Positions 53,994-62,705 of a stretch of 64,000 nucleotides of DNA are shown here, piece after piece. Below the pieces are notes generated by a model. The model was not told where the DNA came from and ran no database searches. It saw nothing but the letters and a program-made list of their open reading frames with translations. The DNA is from Mycobacterium sp. 050128. GTDB lineage: Bacteria; Actinomycetota; Actinomycetes; Mycobacteriales; Mycobacteriaceae. Positions within the stretch are counted from its first letter, which is position 1. The number at the start of each line of letters is the position of its first letter. The translations under genes and the position numbers were made by a program. The stretch lies in assembly GCF_036409155.1 (NCBI RefSeq), contig NZ_JAZGLW010000005.1, positions 124,001 to 188,000 of the forward strand, written 5' to 3'.

Positions 53994-54968
53994 ATGAGTA
54001 TCAACACCCACCTGCGGTCCCTGCTCGACACCGCTCTCGACCGGTCGATCGTCGGAGGCTATACCCGCATCGGCTATCAACTGCGCAGCTCGGGATGGCC
54101 CGACGACCCGCAGCCGCATGCGCTGAAGGGAAAAACGGCGCTCGTCACCGGTGCGAACCGGGGCATCGGCAAGGCCATTGCGAAGGGCCTGGCGCAGTTG
54201 GGCGCGAGCGTGCTGTTGACGGTTCGCGACGAGGCGAGCGGCGAAGCCGCGCGCAACGAGATCGTCGACGCCAATCCCGAGGCCGACGTGCAGGTGGAGG
54301 TGTGCGACGTCTCCGACCTCTCCGCGGTGCGTGCCTTCGCGGCCGACTTGTCCGCCCGGGTATGGGAATTGGATGTGCTGATCCACAACGCCGGGGTGTT
54401 ACCGCCGGAGCGGGCCGAGACCGCCGATCGGCATGAGGTCACGCTGGCCACCCACGTACTGGGGCCGGTGCTGTTGACCGAGTGCTTGCTTCCGGTCCTG
54501 CGCGGCGCCGAGAACCCGCGGGTGATCTTCATGTCCTCGGGCGGGATGTACACGCAGTCGCTGCCTACCGACGACCCCGAATACGTCGACGAGCCGTACA
54601 GCGGGGTCACCGCGTACGCGCGGACCAAACGCATGCAGGTGGCGCTGGCACCCATCCTGTGCCGCCACTGGGCCGACGACGGTATCCGCGTCTACGCGAT
54701 GCACCCCGGGTGGGCCGATACTCCCGGGGTGGCCACGTCGCTCCCCGGTTTCCGGGCGCTCACCGGCCCGCTGCTGCGCACGCCCGAACAGGGAGCCGAC
54801 ACCGCGATCTGGCTGGCCGCCACCGAACCGCCGCCACCCAGCGGCGGTTTCTGGCATGACCGGCGGCCCCGCCCGGAGCACTATCTGCCGTTGACCAGAC
54901 ACGGCGAGCGTGAGCGGGAACGCCTTTGGCGCTATTGCGCCTATTCGATCGGCATCGACAATGCGTGA
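53994..54968 (+). CDS. Short-chain dehydrogenase (DHRS12-like)
   Basis: A 324-aa SDR. An N-terminal 40-residue extension precedes TGANRGIGKAIAKGLAQLG, then HNAGVLPPERAE, FMSSGGMYTQ and the catalytic Y-x3-K in YARTK. The C-terminus has FWHDRRPRPEHYLP, shared with vertebrate DHRS12-type proteins. ATG 53994. It is convergent with the MGLP glucosyltransferase, separated by only three bases, and forms the right edge of the photoprotection island. Confidence 0.9.
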   Translation: MSINTHLRSLLDTALDRSIVGGYTRIGYQLRSSGWPDDPQPHALKGKTALVTGANRGIGKAIAKGLAQLGASVLLTVRDEASGEAARNEIVDANPEADVQVEVCDVSDLSAVRAFAADLSARVWELDVLIHNAGVLPPERAETADRHEVTLATHVLGPVLLTECLLPVLRGAENPRVIFMSSGGMYTQSLPTDDPEYVDEPYSGVTAYARTKRMQVALAPILCRHWADDGIRVYAMHPGWADTPGVATSLPGFRALTGPLLRTPEQGADTAIWLAATEPPPPSGGFWHDRRPRPEHYLPLTRHGERERERLWRYCAYSIGIDNA

Positions 54969-54971
54969 GGC

Positions 54972-56216
54972 TCAGCGGTCGGGCAGCGCGTGCTCGGTGA
55001 TCGGCAGCCGGGGCAACTGCTGACGCTCGCCACGCTTGGCCGCCACATACACCTGCGCGGTCTGGCCGGCGACCGTGCGCCAATCGAAGTCTGAGGTGAG
55101 CCGCTCGCGGGCCGCGCGGGCGCGTTGTTGCGCGGCGTCTGGATCGTCGAGCACGGTGCGCACCGCCGCGGCCAGGCCGGCCACGTCGCGCGGCGGGCAC
55201 GACACCCCGGTCTGCCCGTTGATCACCGCTTCGCCGAGGCCGCCGATATTGGAGGTCACCAACGGAGCGCCGGCCGCGGCGGCCTCCAGGGCGACGAGCC
55301 CGAACGGCTCGTAGTGGCTGGGGAACACCGCCGCGTCGGCCCGGTGCAGCGCGGCCAGCAGTTCGTCGTGGTGCAGGTGCCCGACGAAGCGAGTTGCCTT
55401 GAGTACCCGATGTTTACGGGCCTGCTCGACGAGCCAGTCCTGCTGGGTTCCGTCGCCGGCGATGGTCAGGGTGGTGCCCGGGTTGGTGCGCCTGATCCGC
55501 GGCAGCGCGGCGATCAGGTCGTGCACACCCTTCTCGTACTCCAGCCGCCCGACGTACAGGAGTTCGGCGGGCCCGGTGCGTGGCCGCCGCGGCGCGAACG
55601 GCCAACGCGCCGCGTCGATTCCGTTGCGGATCACGGTGGTTTCGGCCAGGCCGGGACCGAACAGTTCGGTGATCTCGTCGCTCATCGACGCCGAACATGT
55701 GATCAGCGAATCGGATTCACGCACCAGCCACGATTCGACCGCGTGCACCTGACGGCTGATCGCTCCGGACACCCAGCCCGAATGCCTGCCGGCCTCGGTC
55801 GCGTGGATCGTGGAAACCATTGGTACGTCATAGTATTGGGCGAGCGTGATGGCGGAATGGGCAACCAGCCAATCGTGGGCGTGCACAACGTCGGGACGCC
55901 ACAGTCGCTCAACGCCCGGTTTCTTGAGCATGAGCCCGGCGCGAATCATCGCGTGGCCCATGGCCAGGGTCCAGGCCATCATGTCTGTGCCGAAAGTGAA
56001 TTCGTGCGGATCCTGGGCGGCGGCGATCACCCGCACGCCCTCGCTGATCTCGTCAGACGACGGGTGCGTGCTGGGGTCGGTACCGGTGGGGCGCCGCGAC
56101 AGCACCACCACGTCGTGGCCGGCGGCCGCCAGCGCGGTCGACAGGTGATGCACGTGCCGGCCCAGCCCGCCGATCACGACCGGCGGGTACTCCCACGACA
56201 TCATCAGGATCTTCAT
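54972..56216 (-). CDS. Alpha-(1->4) glucosyltransferase (Rv3032-like)
   Basis: A 414-aa GT4-type glycosyltransferase, orthologue of M. tuberculosis Rv3032, which elongates methylglucose lipopolysaccharide and glycogen. Donor-domain features: MSWEYPPVVIGGLGRHVHHL at the start, LLYVGRLEYEKGVHDLI, and the E-x7-E motif in PSHYEPFGLVALEAAAAGAPLV. ATG 56216 overlaps the GH57 stop. It acts in the cytosol. Confidence 0.95.
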   Translation of the reverse strand: MKILMMSWEYPPVVIGGLGRHVHHLSTALAAAGHDVVVLSRRPTGTDPSTHPSSDEISEGVRVIAAAQDPHEFTFGTDMMAWTLAMGHAMIRAGLMLKKPGVERLWRPDVVHAHDWLVAHSAITLAQYYDVPMVSTIHATEAGRHSGWVSGAISRQVHAVESWLVRESDSLITCSASMSDEITELFGPGLAETTVIRNGIDAARWPFAPRRPRTGPAELLYVGRLEYEKGVHDLIAALPRIRRTNPGTTLTIAGDGTQQDWLVEQARKHRVLKATRFVGHLHHDELLAALHRADAAVFPSHYEPFGLVALEAAAAGAPLVTSNIGGLGEAVINGQTGVSCPPRDVAGLAAAVRTVLDDPDAAQQRARAARERLTSDFDWRTVAGQTAQVYVAAKRGERQQLPRLPITEHALPDR

Positions 56217-57808
56217 CGGGGCAGCCTTCGGGCATCCAGCGCGCCGAACAGACCGTCGGCGCGGTTCCAGCCGTCGGCAAGCCGCTGCGCGGTGTCGCGG
56301 CGGCCCGAGGCCAGCGCCCCGGCGATCTCGCGGGTGGCGTGCGCGTGCAGGTGCGCGCGGTAGCGGGCGTAGTCGGCGGCGGAGTCCTTGCTGACCATGA
56401 ACGGCCAGTCGCTGGACACGGTCAGCAGCGTCTCGCGCAGGATCTGGTCGGCGACGCGGTCGCGCGGCGGCGACCCGTTCAGGGCGGACGTGGCCTGTGA
56501 CAGCGCCTTGTCCACGGTGCTCAGCGCGGTATCGACGACCTCGGTGTTGAGCTGGACCAGGTCGGCCACCTTCTCGCCGGCCCACACCTGCCAGTCCTTG
56601 CCCGAGCCCCACGAACTGGGCGGCAGCGCCACCGCCTCGCCGACGAATCCGCAGTCCAGCGCGTCGCTGAGCGTGCCGACCCGCACCCCGGCGGCGGGCA
56701 ACGCCCGCAGTACCCGGGCCAGCCACGTCGGGCCCTCGTACCACCAGTGGCCGAACAGCTCGGTGTCGAAGGCGGCGATGACGTGAGCCGGGCGACCGAT
56801 GCGCTCGGACTCGCTCGACAGCCGGCTGCGCACGACGTCGACGAAGTCGGCGACATGGACGTCGACCGCGCGGTCGGCGCGCTCGGGGTCATACGGCGCC
56901 TTGGCGTCCGAGGACACGTTGCGCCCGGTGACCCGGGCCGGCTTGAGCCCGGTCAGGTGGTCATAGGTGTGGAAGTCGCGGTACGCGGCGTGCCCGGGGT
57001 AGCCGGATTTCGGCGACCACACCCGGTAGCTGACCTGCAGGTCGCGCCCGAACGCCACGACATTCGTGTCGCCGACGGGCCGTCCCAGCGCGGTGTCGCC
57101 GTGCAGTGAGGGACCGTCGACCATGAAGTGGGTGATCCCCGCGCCGGCGTAGTCGCGTTCCATGCCCGGGTCGTAGGCGCACTCGGGCGCCCAGATGCCG
57201 CCGGAGCTTTGTCCTTTTCGGGCCCCCAGGCGGTGCTGGGCGTCCGCCAGGCCCTCGCGCAGCGCGAATTCCCGCAGCCGCGGGGCGAGCAACGGCTGGA
57301 ACGGGTGGGCCAGCGGGCCGCCGAGCAACTCCACGGTCCCGGCATCGATCAGGCTGCGCAGCAGCGGGCTGCCACCGTGCTGCCACAGCGTGGCGAAGTC
57401 CTCGAGCGACTGGTCCGCCTCGGCGCATTCGCGAATCCCGAACTCCCGCAACGCTTCTGGCGTGCAGGATTGGTAGCCGGCCGACTTCGACTTGGGGATC
57501 GACCGGACGCTGGCGGCCTCGGCCGCCCGCAGCCGCCAGTTCGCCAGCCAGTGGTGCATGCCGTCCAGGCAGTAGGGGTCGTCCAGTTGGGCATTGACCA
57601 CCGGGGTGACGCCGAGGGTGATCAAGCGCTGCCGATCCTCGTCCGCCAGCGTGCGCAGCACCTTGATCAGCGGCAGATAGGCGGCCGCCCACGACTGGTA
57701 GAGCCATTCCTCACCGACCGGCCAGCGGCCGTGGTGGGCCAGCCACGGCAGATGGGTGTGCAACACCAGCGTGAACATGCCGGGTACCGGTGTTGCGGAA
57801 TTGCTCAC
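56213..57808 (-). CDS. GH57 glucan branching-type enzyme (Rv3031-like)
   Basis: A 531-aa glycoside hydrolase family 57 protein with the N-terminal LVLHTHLPWLAHHGRWPVGEEW, the nucleophile region GGIWAPECAY and the acid region IAAFDTELFGHWWYEG. Rv3031 is regarded as a putative alpha-1,4-glucan branching enzyme for MGLP. The start is GTG 57808 inside the preceding gene's stop (GTGA). A small insertion (RKGQSSGG) distinguishes it from M. tuberculosis. Confidence 0.95.
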   Translation of the reverse strand: MSNSATPVPGMFTLVLHTHLPWLAHHGRWPVGEEWLYQSWAAAYLPLIKVLRTLADEDRQRLITLGVTPVVNAQLDDPYCLDGMHHWLANWRLRAAEAASVRSIPKSKSAGYQSCTPEALREFGIRECAEADQSLEDFATLWQHGGSPLLRSLIDAGTVELLGGPLAHPFQPLLAPRLREFALREGLADAQHRLGARKGQSSGGIWAPECAYDPGMERDYAGAGITHFMVDGPSLHGDTALGRPVGDTNVVAFGRDLQVSYRVWSPKSGYPGHAAYRDFHTYDHLTGLKPARVTGRNVSSDAKAPYDPERADRAVDVHVADFVDVVRSRLSSESERIGRPAHVIAAFDTELFGHWWYEGPTWLARVLRALPAAGVRVGTLSDALDCGFVGEAVALPPSSWGSGKDWQVWAGEKVADLVQLNTEVVDTALSTVDKALSQATSALNGSPPRDRVADQILRETLLTVSSDWPFMVSKDSAADYARYRAHLHAHATREIAGALASGRRDTAQRLADGWNRADGLFGALDARRLPR

Positions 57809-58632
57809 GGCCGCACCGCGATCGCGATCAGATCCAGGCTCTCCGCAATAGGATGCGTGTCGCGATCGCCGGCGGCGATCAGCTCGAAGTCGTCGATCGT
57901 GACCGCGGCCACGTCGGCGGCCAGCTGCGGCGGCCACGGTGCTCCCTCGTCGCCGGCCACCGCCAGCGCGATCTGCGCGTCGATGATCGAACCGCCGTGA
58001 CGGGCATCCATTTCACGCAGGCGCGGGCCGTGGAACAGGCCGCTGACGGCAACGTCGGTGAAACCCGCGTCCACTAGCAGCTCGGTCAGCTCGTCGGCGT
58101 TCAATTCCCGGGTGTGAAACGGGTTGATCGGGGTGTCGCGGCCTGGAGAGAAGGTGATGCGGTTGGGCGTGGACATCATCAGCAGCCCCGAGGGACGCAG
58201 CACCCGCGCGCATTCCTTGACGAATTGGCTCTGATCCCACAGGTGCTCGATGACCTGGAAGTTCACCACGACGTCCATTGAGGCGTCCGGCAGCGGCAGC
58301 TCGGCCAGGTTGGCCCGCATGACTTCCACTCTCGGGTAGCGGCTGCGGACATGGGCCACCGCCGCCTCGTCGTAATCCACCGCGACCACCCGTCGGGCGT
58401 CCGCGGCGATCAAATCGGCGCCGTAACCTTCGCCACATCCGGCCTCGAGCACGTCACGGCCCACACAGTGGGTTGCCAGTCGCTGGTACACCACTTGGTG
58501 GCGGCGGAACCAGTAGTTCTCGATGTCCAGGTCAGGGATCGTGCGCTCGCCCGTCAGCGTCAACACCGCATCAACCGCCGGTGAAGTGCCGTCGGGGCTG
58601 CGGTGGGGAACGTCGGGGACGAATGCGCTCAT
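57805..58632 (-). CDS. MGLP 1-O-methyltransferase-like (Rv3030)
   Basis: A 275-aa class I methyltransferase. Motif I: VLEAGCGEGYGADLIA, then VAVDYDEAAVAHV and VVVNFQVIEHLWDQSQF. The Rv3030 group (MeT1) methylates O-1 of the first glucose of MGLP, by published work on the family as I recall it. ATG 58632. It heads the Rv3030-Rv3032 operon and is divergent from fixA across 228 bases of otherwise empty sequence. Confidence 0.94.
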   Translation of the reverse strand: MSAFVPDVPHRSPDGTSPAVDAVLTLTGERTIPDLDIENYWFRRHQVVYQRLATHCVGRDVLEAGCGEGYGADLIAADARRVVAVDYDEAAVAHVRSRYPRVEVMRANLAELPLPDASMDVVVNFQVIEHLWDQSQFVKECARVLRPSGLLMMSTPNRITFSPGRDTPINPFHTRELNADELTELLVDAGFTDVAVSGLFHGPRLREMDARHGGSIIDAQIALAVAGDEGAPWPPQLAADVAAVTIDDFELIAAGDRDTHPIAESLDLIAIAVRP

Positions 58633-58860
58633 TGCATAGGGAGGCTAACGCGAAGTGTCGGATTCGCGAACCGCTCAGCGGGTAGGCCCCGGTCGCGGGG
58701 GGAGGCGGGCCTGCAAGAACCTGCAGTACGACCCGCTATGGTGTGAAGGCAGGCCGCACAAAGTTACCGAGTAGTAACACGACCGTGCGCTGCAAAACGC
58801 GTACTGAAAGTCTTGTAGCTGACTGCTGCGAGACTCCTTCAAGGAGGACGAACCACACTC

Positions 58861-59652
58861 ATGACGAACATCGTGGTCCTGATCAAGCAGGTCCCAGACA
58901 CCTGGTCGGAGCGCAAGCTGACTGACGGCGATTTCACGCTGGATCGGGACGCCGCCGACGCCGTGCTGGACGAGATCAACGAGCGCGCCGTCGAAGAGGC
59001 CCTGCAAATCCGTGAGCGCGAAGGCGGCGAGGGGTCGGTGACCGTGTTGACCGCCGGACCGGAGCGCGCCACCGAGGCCATCCGCAAGGCCCTCTCGATG
59101 GGCGCCGACAAGGCGGTCCACCTCAAGGACGACGGCCTGCACGGCTCGGACGTCATCCAGACCGGATGGGCGCTGGCGCGCGCCCTGGGCACCATTGAGG
59201 GCACCGAGCTGGTCATCGCCGGCAACGAGGCCACCGACGGCACCGGCGGTGCGGTCCCGGCCGTCATCGCCGAATACCTGGGTCTGCCGCAGCTGACCCA
59301 CCTGCGCAAGCTGTCCATCGAGGGCGACAAGGTCACCGGCGAGCGGGAAACCGACGACGGTGTCTTCACCCTGGAAGCGACCCTGCCCGCGGTGGTCAGC
59401 GTCACCGAGAAGATCAACGAGCCGCGCTTCCCGTCCTTCAAGGGCATCATGGCCGCCAAGAAGAAAGAGGTCACGGTGCTGACCCTGGCCGAGATCGGCG
59501 TCGAGCCTGACGAGGTCGGTCTGGCCAATGCCGGGTCGACCGTGCTGTCGTCGACGCCGAAGCCGCCGAAGACCGCGGGTGAGAAGGTCGCTGACGAGGG
59601 TGAGGGCGGCAATGAGATCGCCAAGTACCTGGTCGGCCAGAAGATCATCTAA
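58861..59652 (+). CDS. fixA: Electron transfer flavoprotein beta subunit
   Basis: A 263-aa EtfB/FixA protein that with FixB forms the cytosolic acceptor of electrons from acyl-CoA dehydrogenases. Family motifs: NIVVLIKQVPDTW at the N-terminus, TVLTAGPERATEAIRKALSMGAD and VIAGNEATDGTGGAVPAVIAEYLGLP for AMP/FAD contacts. ATG 58861 after TTCAAGGAGGAC. Matches Rv3029c. Confidence 0.96.
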   Translation: MTNIVVLIKQVPDTWSERKLTDGDFTLDRDAADAVLDEINERAVEEALQIREREGGEGSVTVLTAGPERATEAIRKALSMGADKAVHLKDDGLHGSDVIQTGWALARALGTIEGTELVIAGNEATDGTGGAVPAVIAEYLGLPQLTHLRKLSIEGDKVTGERETDDGVFTLEATLPAVVSVTEKINEPRFPSFKGIMAAKKKEVTVLTLAEIGVEPDEVGLANAGSTVLSSTPKPPKTAGEKVADEGEGGNEIAKYLVGQKII

Positions 59653-59693
59653 GACGAGCACAAACCCCATACACGAGAAGAGCGATATAACCC

Positions 59694-60650
59694 ATGGCTG
59701 AAGTATTGGTGCTCGTCGAGCACGCCGAAGGCGCGGTGAAGAAAGTCACCGCCGAATTGATCACTGCCGCCCGTGCTTTGGGCGAGCCGTCCGCCGTCGT
59801 GGTCGGTGCGCCGGGCACGGCGGCGCCGCTGGCCGACGCGCTGAAGGAAGCCGGTGCCGCCAAGATCTACGTCGCCGAGTCCGACGACGTCGACAAGTAC
59901 CTGATCACCCCCGTCGTCGACGTTCTGGCGTCGCTGGTCGAATCCGCTTCTCCGGCAGCGGTTTTGCTCTCCGCCAATGCCGACGGCAAGGAAATCGCCG
60001 GCCGGCTCGCGGCCCGGCTCGGTTCCGGACTGCTGGTCGACGTGGTCGAGGTCAAGGAAGGCAATAAGGCGATCTACTCCATCTTCGGTGGGGCGTTCAC
60101 GGTCGAGGCGCAGGCCAACGGCGACACCCCGATCATCACGGTGCGCGCGGGTGCCGTCGACGCCGAGCCACAGGCCGGTGCGGGTGAAGAGGTCACCGTC
60201 GAGGTGCCCGCGCCCGCCGAGAACGCCACCAAGGTCACCGCGCGTGAGCCCGCGGTCGCCGGTGACCGCCCAGAACTGACCGAGGCCACCATCGTGGTCT
60301 CCGGTGGCCGCGGCGTCGGCAGCGCGGAGAACTTCAATGTGGTTGAGGCGCTGGCGGACTCGCTGGGCGCGGCCGTCGGCGCGTCGCGTGCCGCCGTCGA
60401 CTCCGGCTACTACCCGGGCCAGTTCCAGGTCGGCCAGACCGGTAAGACGGTCTCGCCCCAGCTCTACATCGCGCTGGGCATCTCGGGCGCGATCCAGCAC
60501 CGGGCGGGTATGCAGACCTCGAAGACCATCGTCGCGGTCAACAAGGATGAAGAGGCGCCGATCTTTGAGATCGCCGACTACGGCGTGGTGGGCGACCTGT
60601 TCAAGGTTGCGCCTCAGCTGACCGACGCGGTCAAGGCTCGCAAGGGCTGA
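59694..60650 (+). CDS. fixB: Electron transfer flavoprotein alpha subunit
   Basis: A 318-aa EtfA/FixB protein, 41 bases downstream of fixA. The C-terminal FAD-binding domain has [40 protein letters not shown] in two parts, and [18 protein letters not shown]. Matches Rv3028c. Transcription ends at the hairpin 60661-60704. Confidence 0.96.
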   Translation: MAEVLVLVEHAEGAVKKVTAELITAARALGEPSAVVVGAPGTAAPLADALKEAGAAKIYVAESDDVDKYLITPVVDVLASLVESASPAAVLLSANADGKEIAGRLAARLGSGLLVDVVEVKEGNKAIYSIFGGAFTVEAQANGDTPIITVRAGAVDAEPQAGAGEEVTVEVPAPAENATKVTAREPAVAGDRPELTEATIVVSGGRGVGSAENFNVVEALADSLGAAVGASRAAVDSGYYPGQFQVGQTGKTVSPQLYIALGISGAIQHRAGMQTSKTIVAVNKDEEAPIFEIADYGVVGDLFKVAPQLTDAVKARKG

Positions 60651-60660
60651 TCTTCGCTTA

Positions 60661-60704
60661 ACGCAAACGCCCCCGCGTGCACGTCACGTCGGGGGCGTTT
60701 GCGT
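60661..60704. terminator. Bidirectional terminator-like hairpin
   Basis: ACGCAAACGCCCCCG and CGGGGGCGTTTGCGT form 15-base perfect arms around a 14-base loop. It lies between the convergent fixB and acyl carrier protein genes. No T-run follows; GC-rich hairpins without a U-tract are common in mycobacteria. Confidence 0.8.
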
Positions 60705-60723
60705 TGTCGCCCTTAAGAGTTGG

Positions 60724-60975
60724 CTAGTCGGCTACCGCCTGGTCGGCGATGTTGGCGTTGACCCAGTCGACGACCTCGCGCACCGTGTCGATCGGCGTCT
60801 CGGGGTCTTTGAGCCGCATCTTGAGGTGGCTTTCCAGGGTTGCGACGAGTTCCATCTTGCGGGGCGAGTCATAGCCCAGGTCGTCGACGAGATGCGAGTC
60901 GCCGGTCACCGGAGCCATCCGGTCCGGAGCCAGCCGGGTGACGATCGACACGACGGAATCATTGACGCTACTCAC
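60724..60975 (-). CDS. Acyl carrier protein
   Basis: An 83-aa stand-alone ACP. The phosphopantetheine-attachment region is DDLGYDSPRKMELV, with the Ser followed by Pro instead of the usual Leu. The rest (TVREVVDWVNANI) fits helix 4 of the fold. GTG 60975 overlaps the stop of the acyl-AMP ligase (GTGA). It would receive the acyl chain from that ligase and present it to the alpha-oxoamine synthase upstream. Confidence 0.85.
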   Translation of the reverse strand: MSSVNDSVVSIVTRLAPDRMAPVTGDSHLVDDLGYDSPRKMELVATLESHLKMRLKDPETPIDTVREVVDWVNANIADQAVAD

Positions 60976-62633
60976 AGTGCTCCGACCTCTCCTAAGACCT
61001 CTCCGAATATTTCTTTGGCCGCGACGTGGCGGATCTTGCCCGACGGTGTCTTCGGAACCTTGCCCTTGCCGACCAGCAGCACCGTCGGGCTCAATCCCGT
61101 TGCGCTGCGCACCTTTCGGCCGATTTGGCGACGGATCTCGTGCGCGTCGTCGCCCGGATCCTCCTGGACGGTTTCGGCGACGATCCGGATCTCCTCGCGC
61201 TGATCGGCGAGCGTGACCCCGAACGCGACGACCCCACCGCGCCTGATGCCGTCGACCGAGGCGGCCAGTCGCTCGATGTCGGAGGGGAAGATGTTGCGGC
61301 CGGCGACGATGATGACGTTCTTGCGGCGCCCGCACACCACGATCTCGCCGTCGTCGGTGAGATAGCCGAGGTCGCCCGTGTAGAACCAGCCGTACGCGTC
61401 GGTGGCGGCCACCTCGCCGTCCACCGTGAGGTAGTGCCGCGTCACCGCGTCACCCCGGATGGCGACCTCGCCCATGTGGCGCGCCGGGCGGGTGCCCCGG
61501 TCCTCGTCGGCGATGCGGACCTCAACCCCGGGCATCGGCCGCCCCAGCAGGACGAATTCCTTCTTGGGCGCCCCGCAGACGCACCCGGTGACCGCCCGGC
61601 CTTGGGTTTCCAGTTCGTCGGCGCACACGTTCTCGACCGCCAGCGGTCGATCCACCCGGGAGAACGACACCGCTACCGTCGCCTCGGCGAGACCGTAGGC
61701 CGCGCCGATCGCCGAAACCCGCATCCCGAAGCGTGCGGCCTGCTGGGCGAACTCGTACATCGTGAGCGGGTCGATGGGCTCGGCGCCGGACACCACGCAG
61801 CGCAGCGCGCTCAGGTCGTAGGCGCCGTCGCTGACCGCCCTGAGCCTGCGGCTGACGATCGAATAGGCGAAATTGGGTGCCGCGGTGACGGTGGCCCGCT
61901 GCTCGGTGAGGATTTGCAGCCAGGCCAGCGGCGACCGCACGAACTCGGTCGCCGGAATGTAGACCGCCGCGTTGCCGGCGAACATCGGCGACAGCAGGTA
62001 GGCGATCAGGCCCATGTCATGCGAGAGCGGGAGCCAGCTCATCGTGACGTCGATGTCGGGATCGATCTGTACCTCGGCCACCATGGCGGCGATGTCGGCG
62101 TGGAGGTTGCGGTGAGTGATCGCCACGGCCTTGGGGTCGCCGGTCGATCCCGAGGTGAGTTGATAGATGGCGACGTCGTCCTCGTCTGTCGGCTCCTCGA
62201 CCCCGTCGGCGCCGGTCCACGTGTCGGGCACCTCGATGACGCGGAAACCTGACGCGCGCAGTGCGTCGGCAACCGCGACGAACGGCCGTCCCACCAGGAC
62301 GCAATGCGCACCGAGCAGGCTCAGCGCGCGCAGGGTGCCCTCGTGCCACTCGCTGAGGTCGGCCTGCGACGTGGGTTGTTGCAGCATCGTCATCGCCGCG
62401 CCCAACTTCCAGATGCCCTGGACGACCGGTGCGACATCTTCGGCGTGGGCGGCCAGCACACCCACCCGGCTGCCTCGGGTGACTCCTTCGCCGGCCAGTC
62501 GGCCGGCGACCTTGCCCGCCGACTGATTGATGTCGTGCCAGCTAGCGAAATGCAGATTGCCGGCGGTGCCAAAGCGAAGGCCCAGGGTGGAATCCGCGGC
62601 CACCTTCGCGATGCGGTCAGTAAACCTACTCAT
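60972..62633 (-). CDS. Fatty acyl-AMP ligase (FadD/FAAL-type)
   Basis: A 553-aa adenylating enzyme. A3-type motif LTSGSTGDPKAVAITH, A5-like GAAYGLAEATVAVSF, A7 FYTGDLGYL, and A10 KTPSGKIRH with the catalytic Lys. SWLPLSHDMGLI is typical of FAALs, which activate fatty acids for transfer to an ACP rather than CoA; the absence of an added insertion means that CoA ligase activity is not excluded. ATG 62633. It sits between the ACP and alpha-oxoamine synthase genes in one unit. Confidence 0.9.
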   Translation of the reverse strand: MSRFTDRIAKVAADSTLGLRFGTAGNLHFASWHDINQSAGKVAGRLAGEGVTRGSRVGVLAAHAEDVAPVVQGIWKLGAAMTMLQQPTSQADLSEWHEGTLRALSLLGAHCVLVGRPFVAVADALRASGFRVIEVPDTWTGADGVEEPTDEDDVAIYQLTSGSTGDPKAVAITHRNLHADIAAMVAEVQIDPDIDVTMSWLPLSHDMGLIAYLLSPMFAGNAAVYIPATEFVRSPLAWLQILTEQRATVTAAPNFAYSIVSRRLRAVSDGAYDLSALRCVVSGAEPIDPLTMYEFAQQAARFGMRVSAIGAAYGLAEATVAVSFSRVDRPLAVENVCADELETQGRAVTGCVCGAPKKEFVLLGRPMPGVEVRIADEDRGTRPARHMGEVAIRGDAVTRHYLTVDGEVAATDAYGWFYTGDLGYLTDDGEIVVCGRRKNVIIVAGRNIFPSDIERLAASVDGIRRGGVVAFGVTLADQREEIRIVAETVQEDPGDDAHEIRRQIGRKVRSATGLSPTVLLVGKGKVPKTPSGKIRHVAAKEIFGEVLGEVGAL

Positions 62634-62705
62634 AGCCGTGCGCTGTCCTCACTGCAGACTGAATTCGTAAATGACCGGGCGCCAATAACATTCGGGAAAC
62701 GCCTG

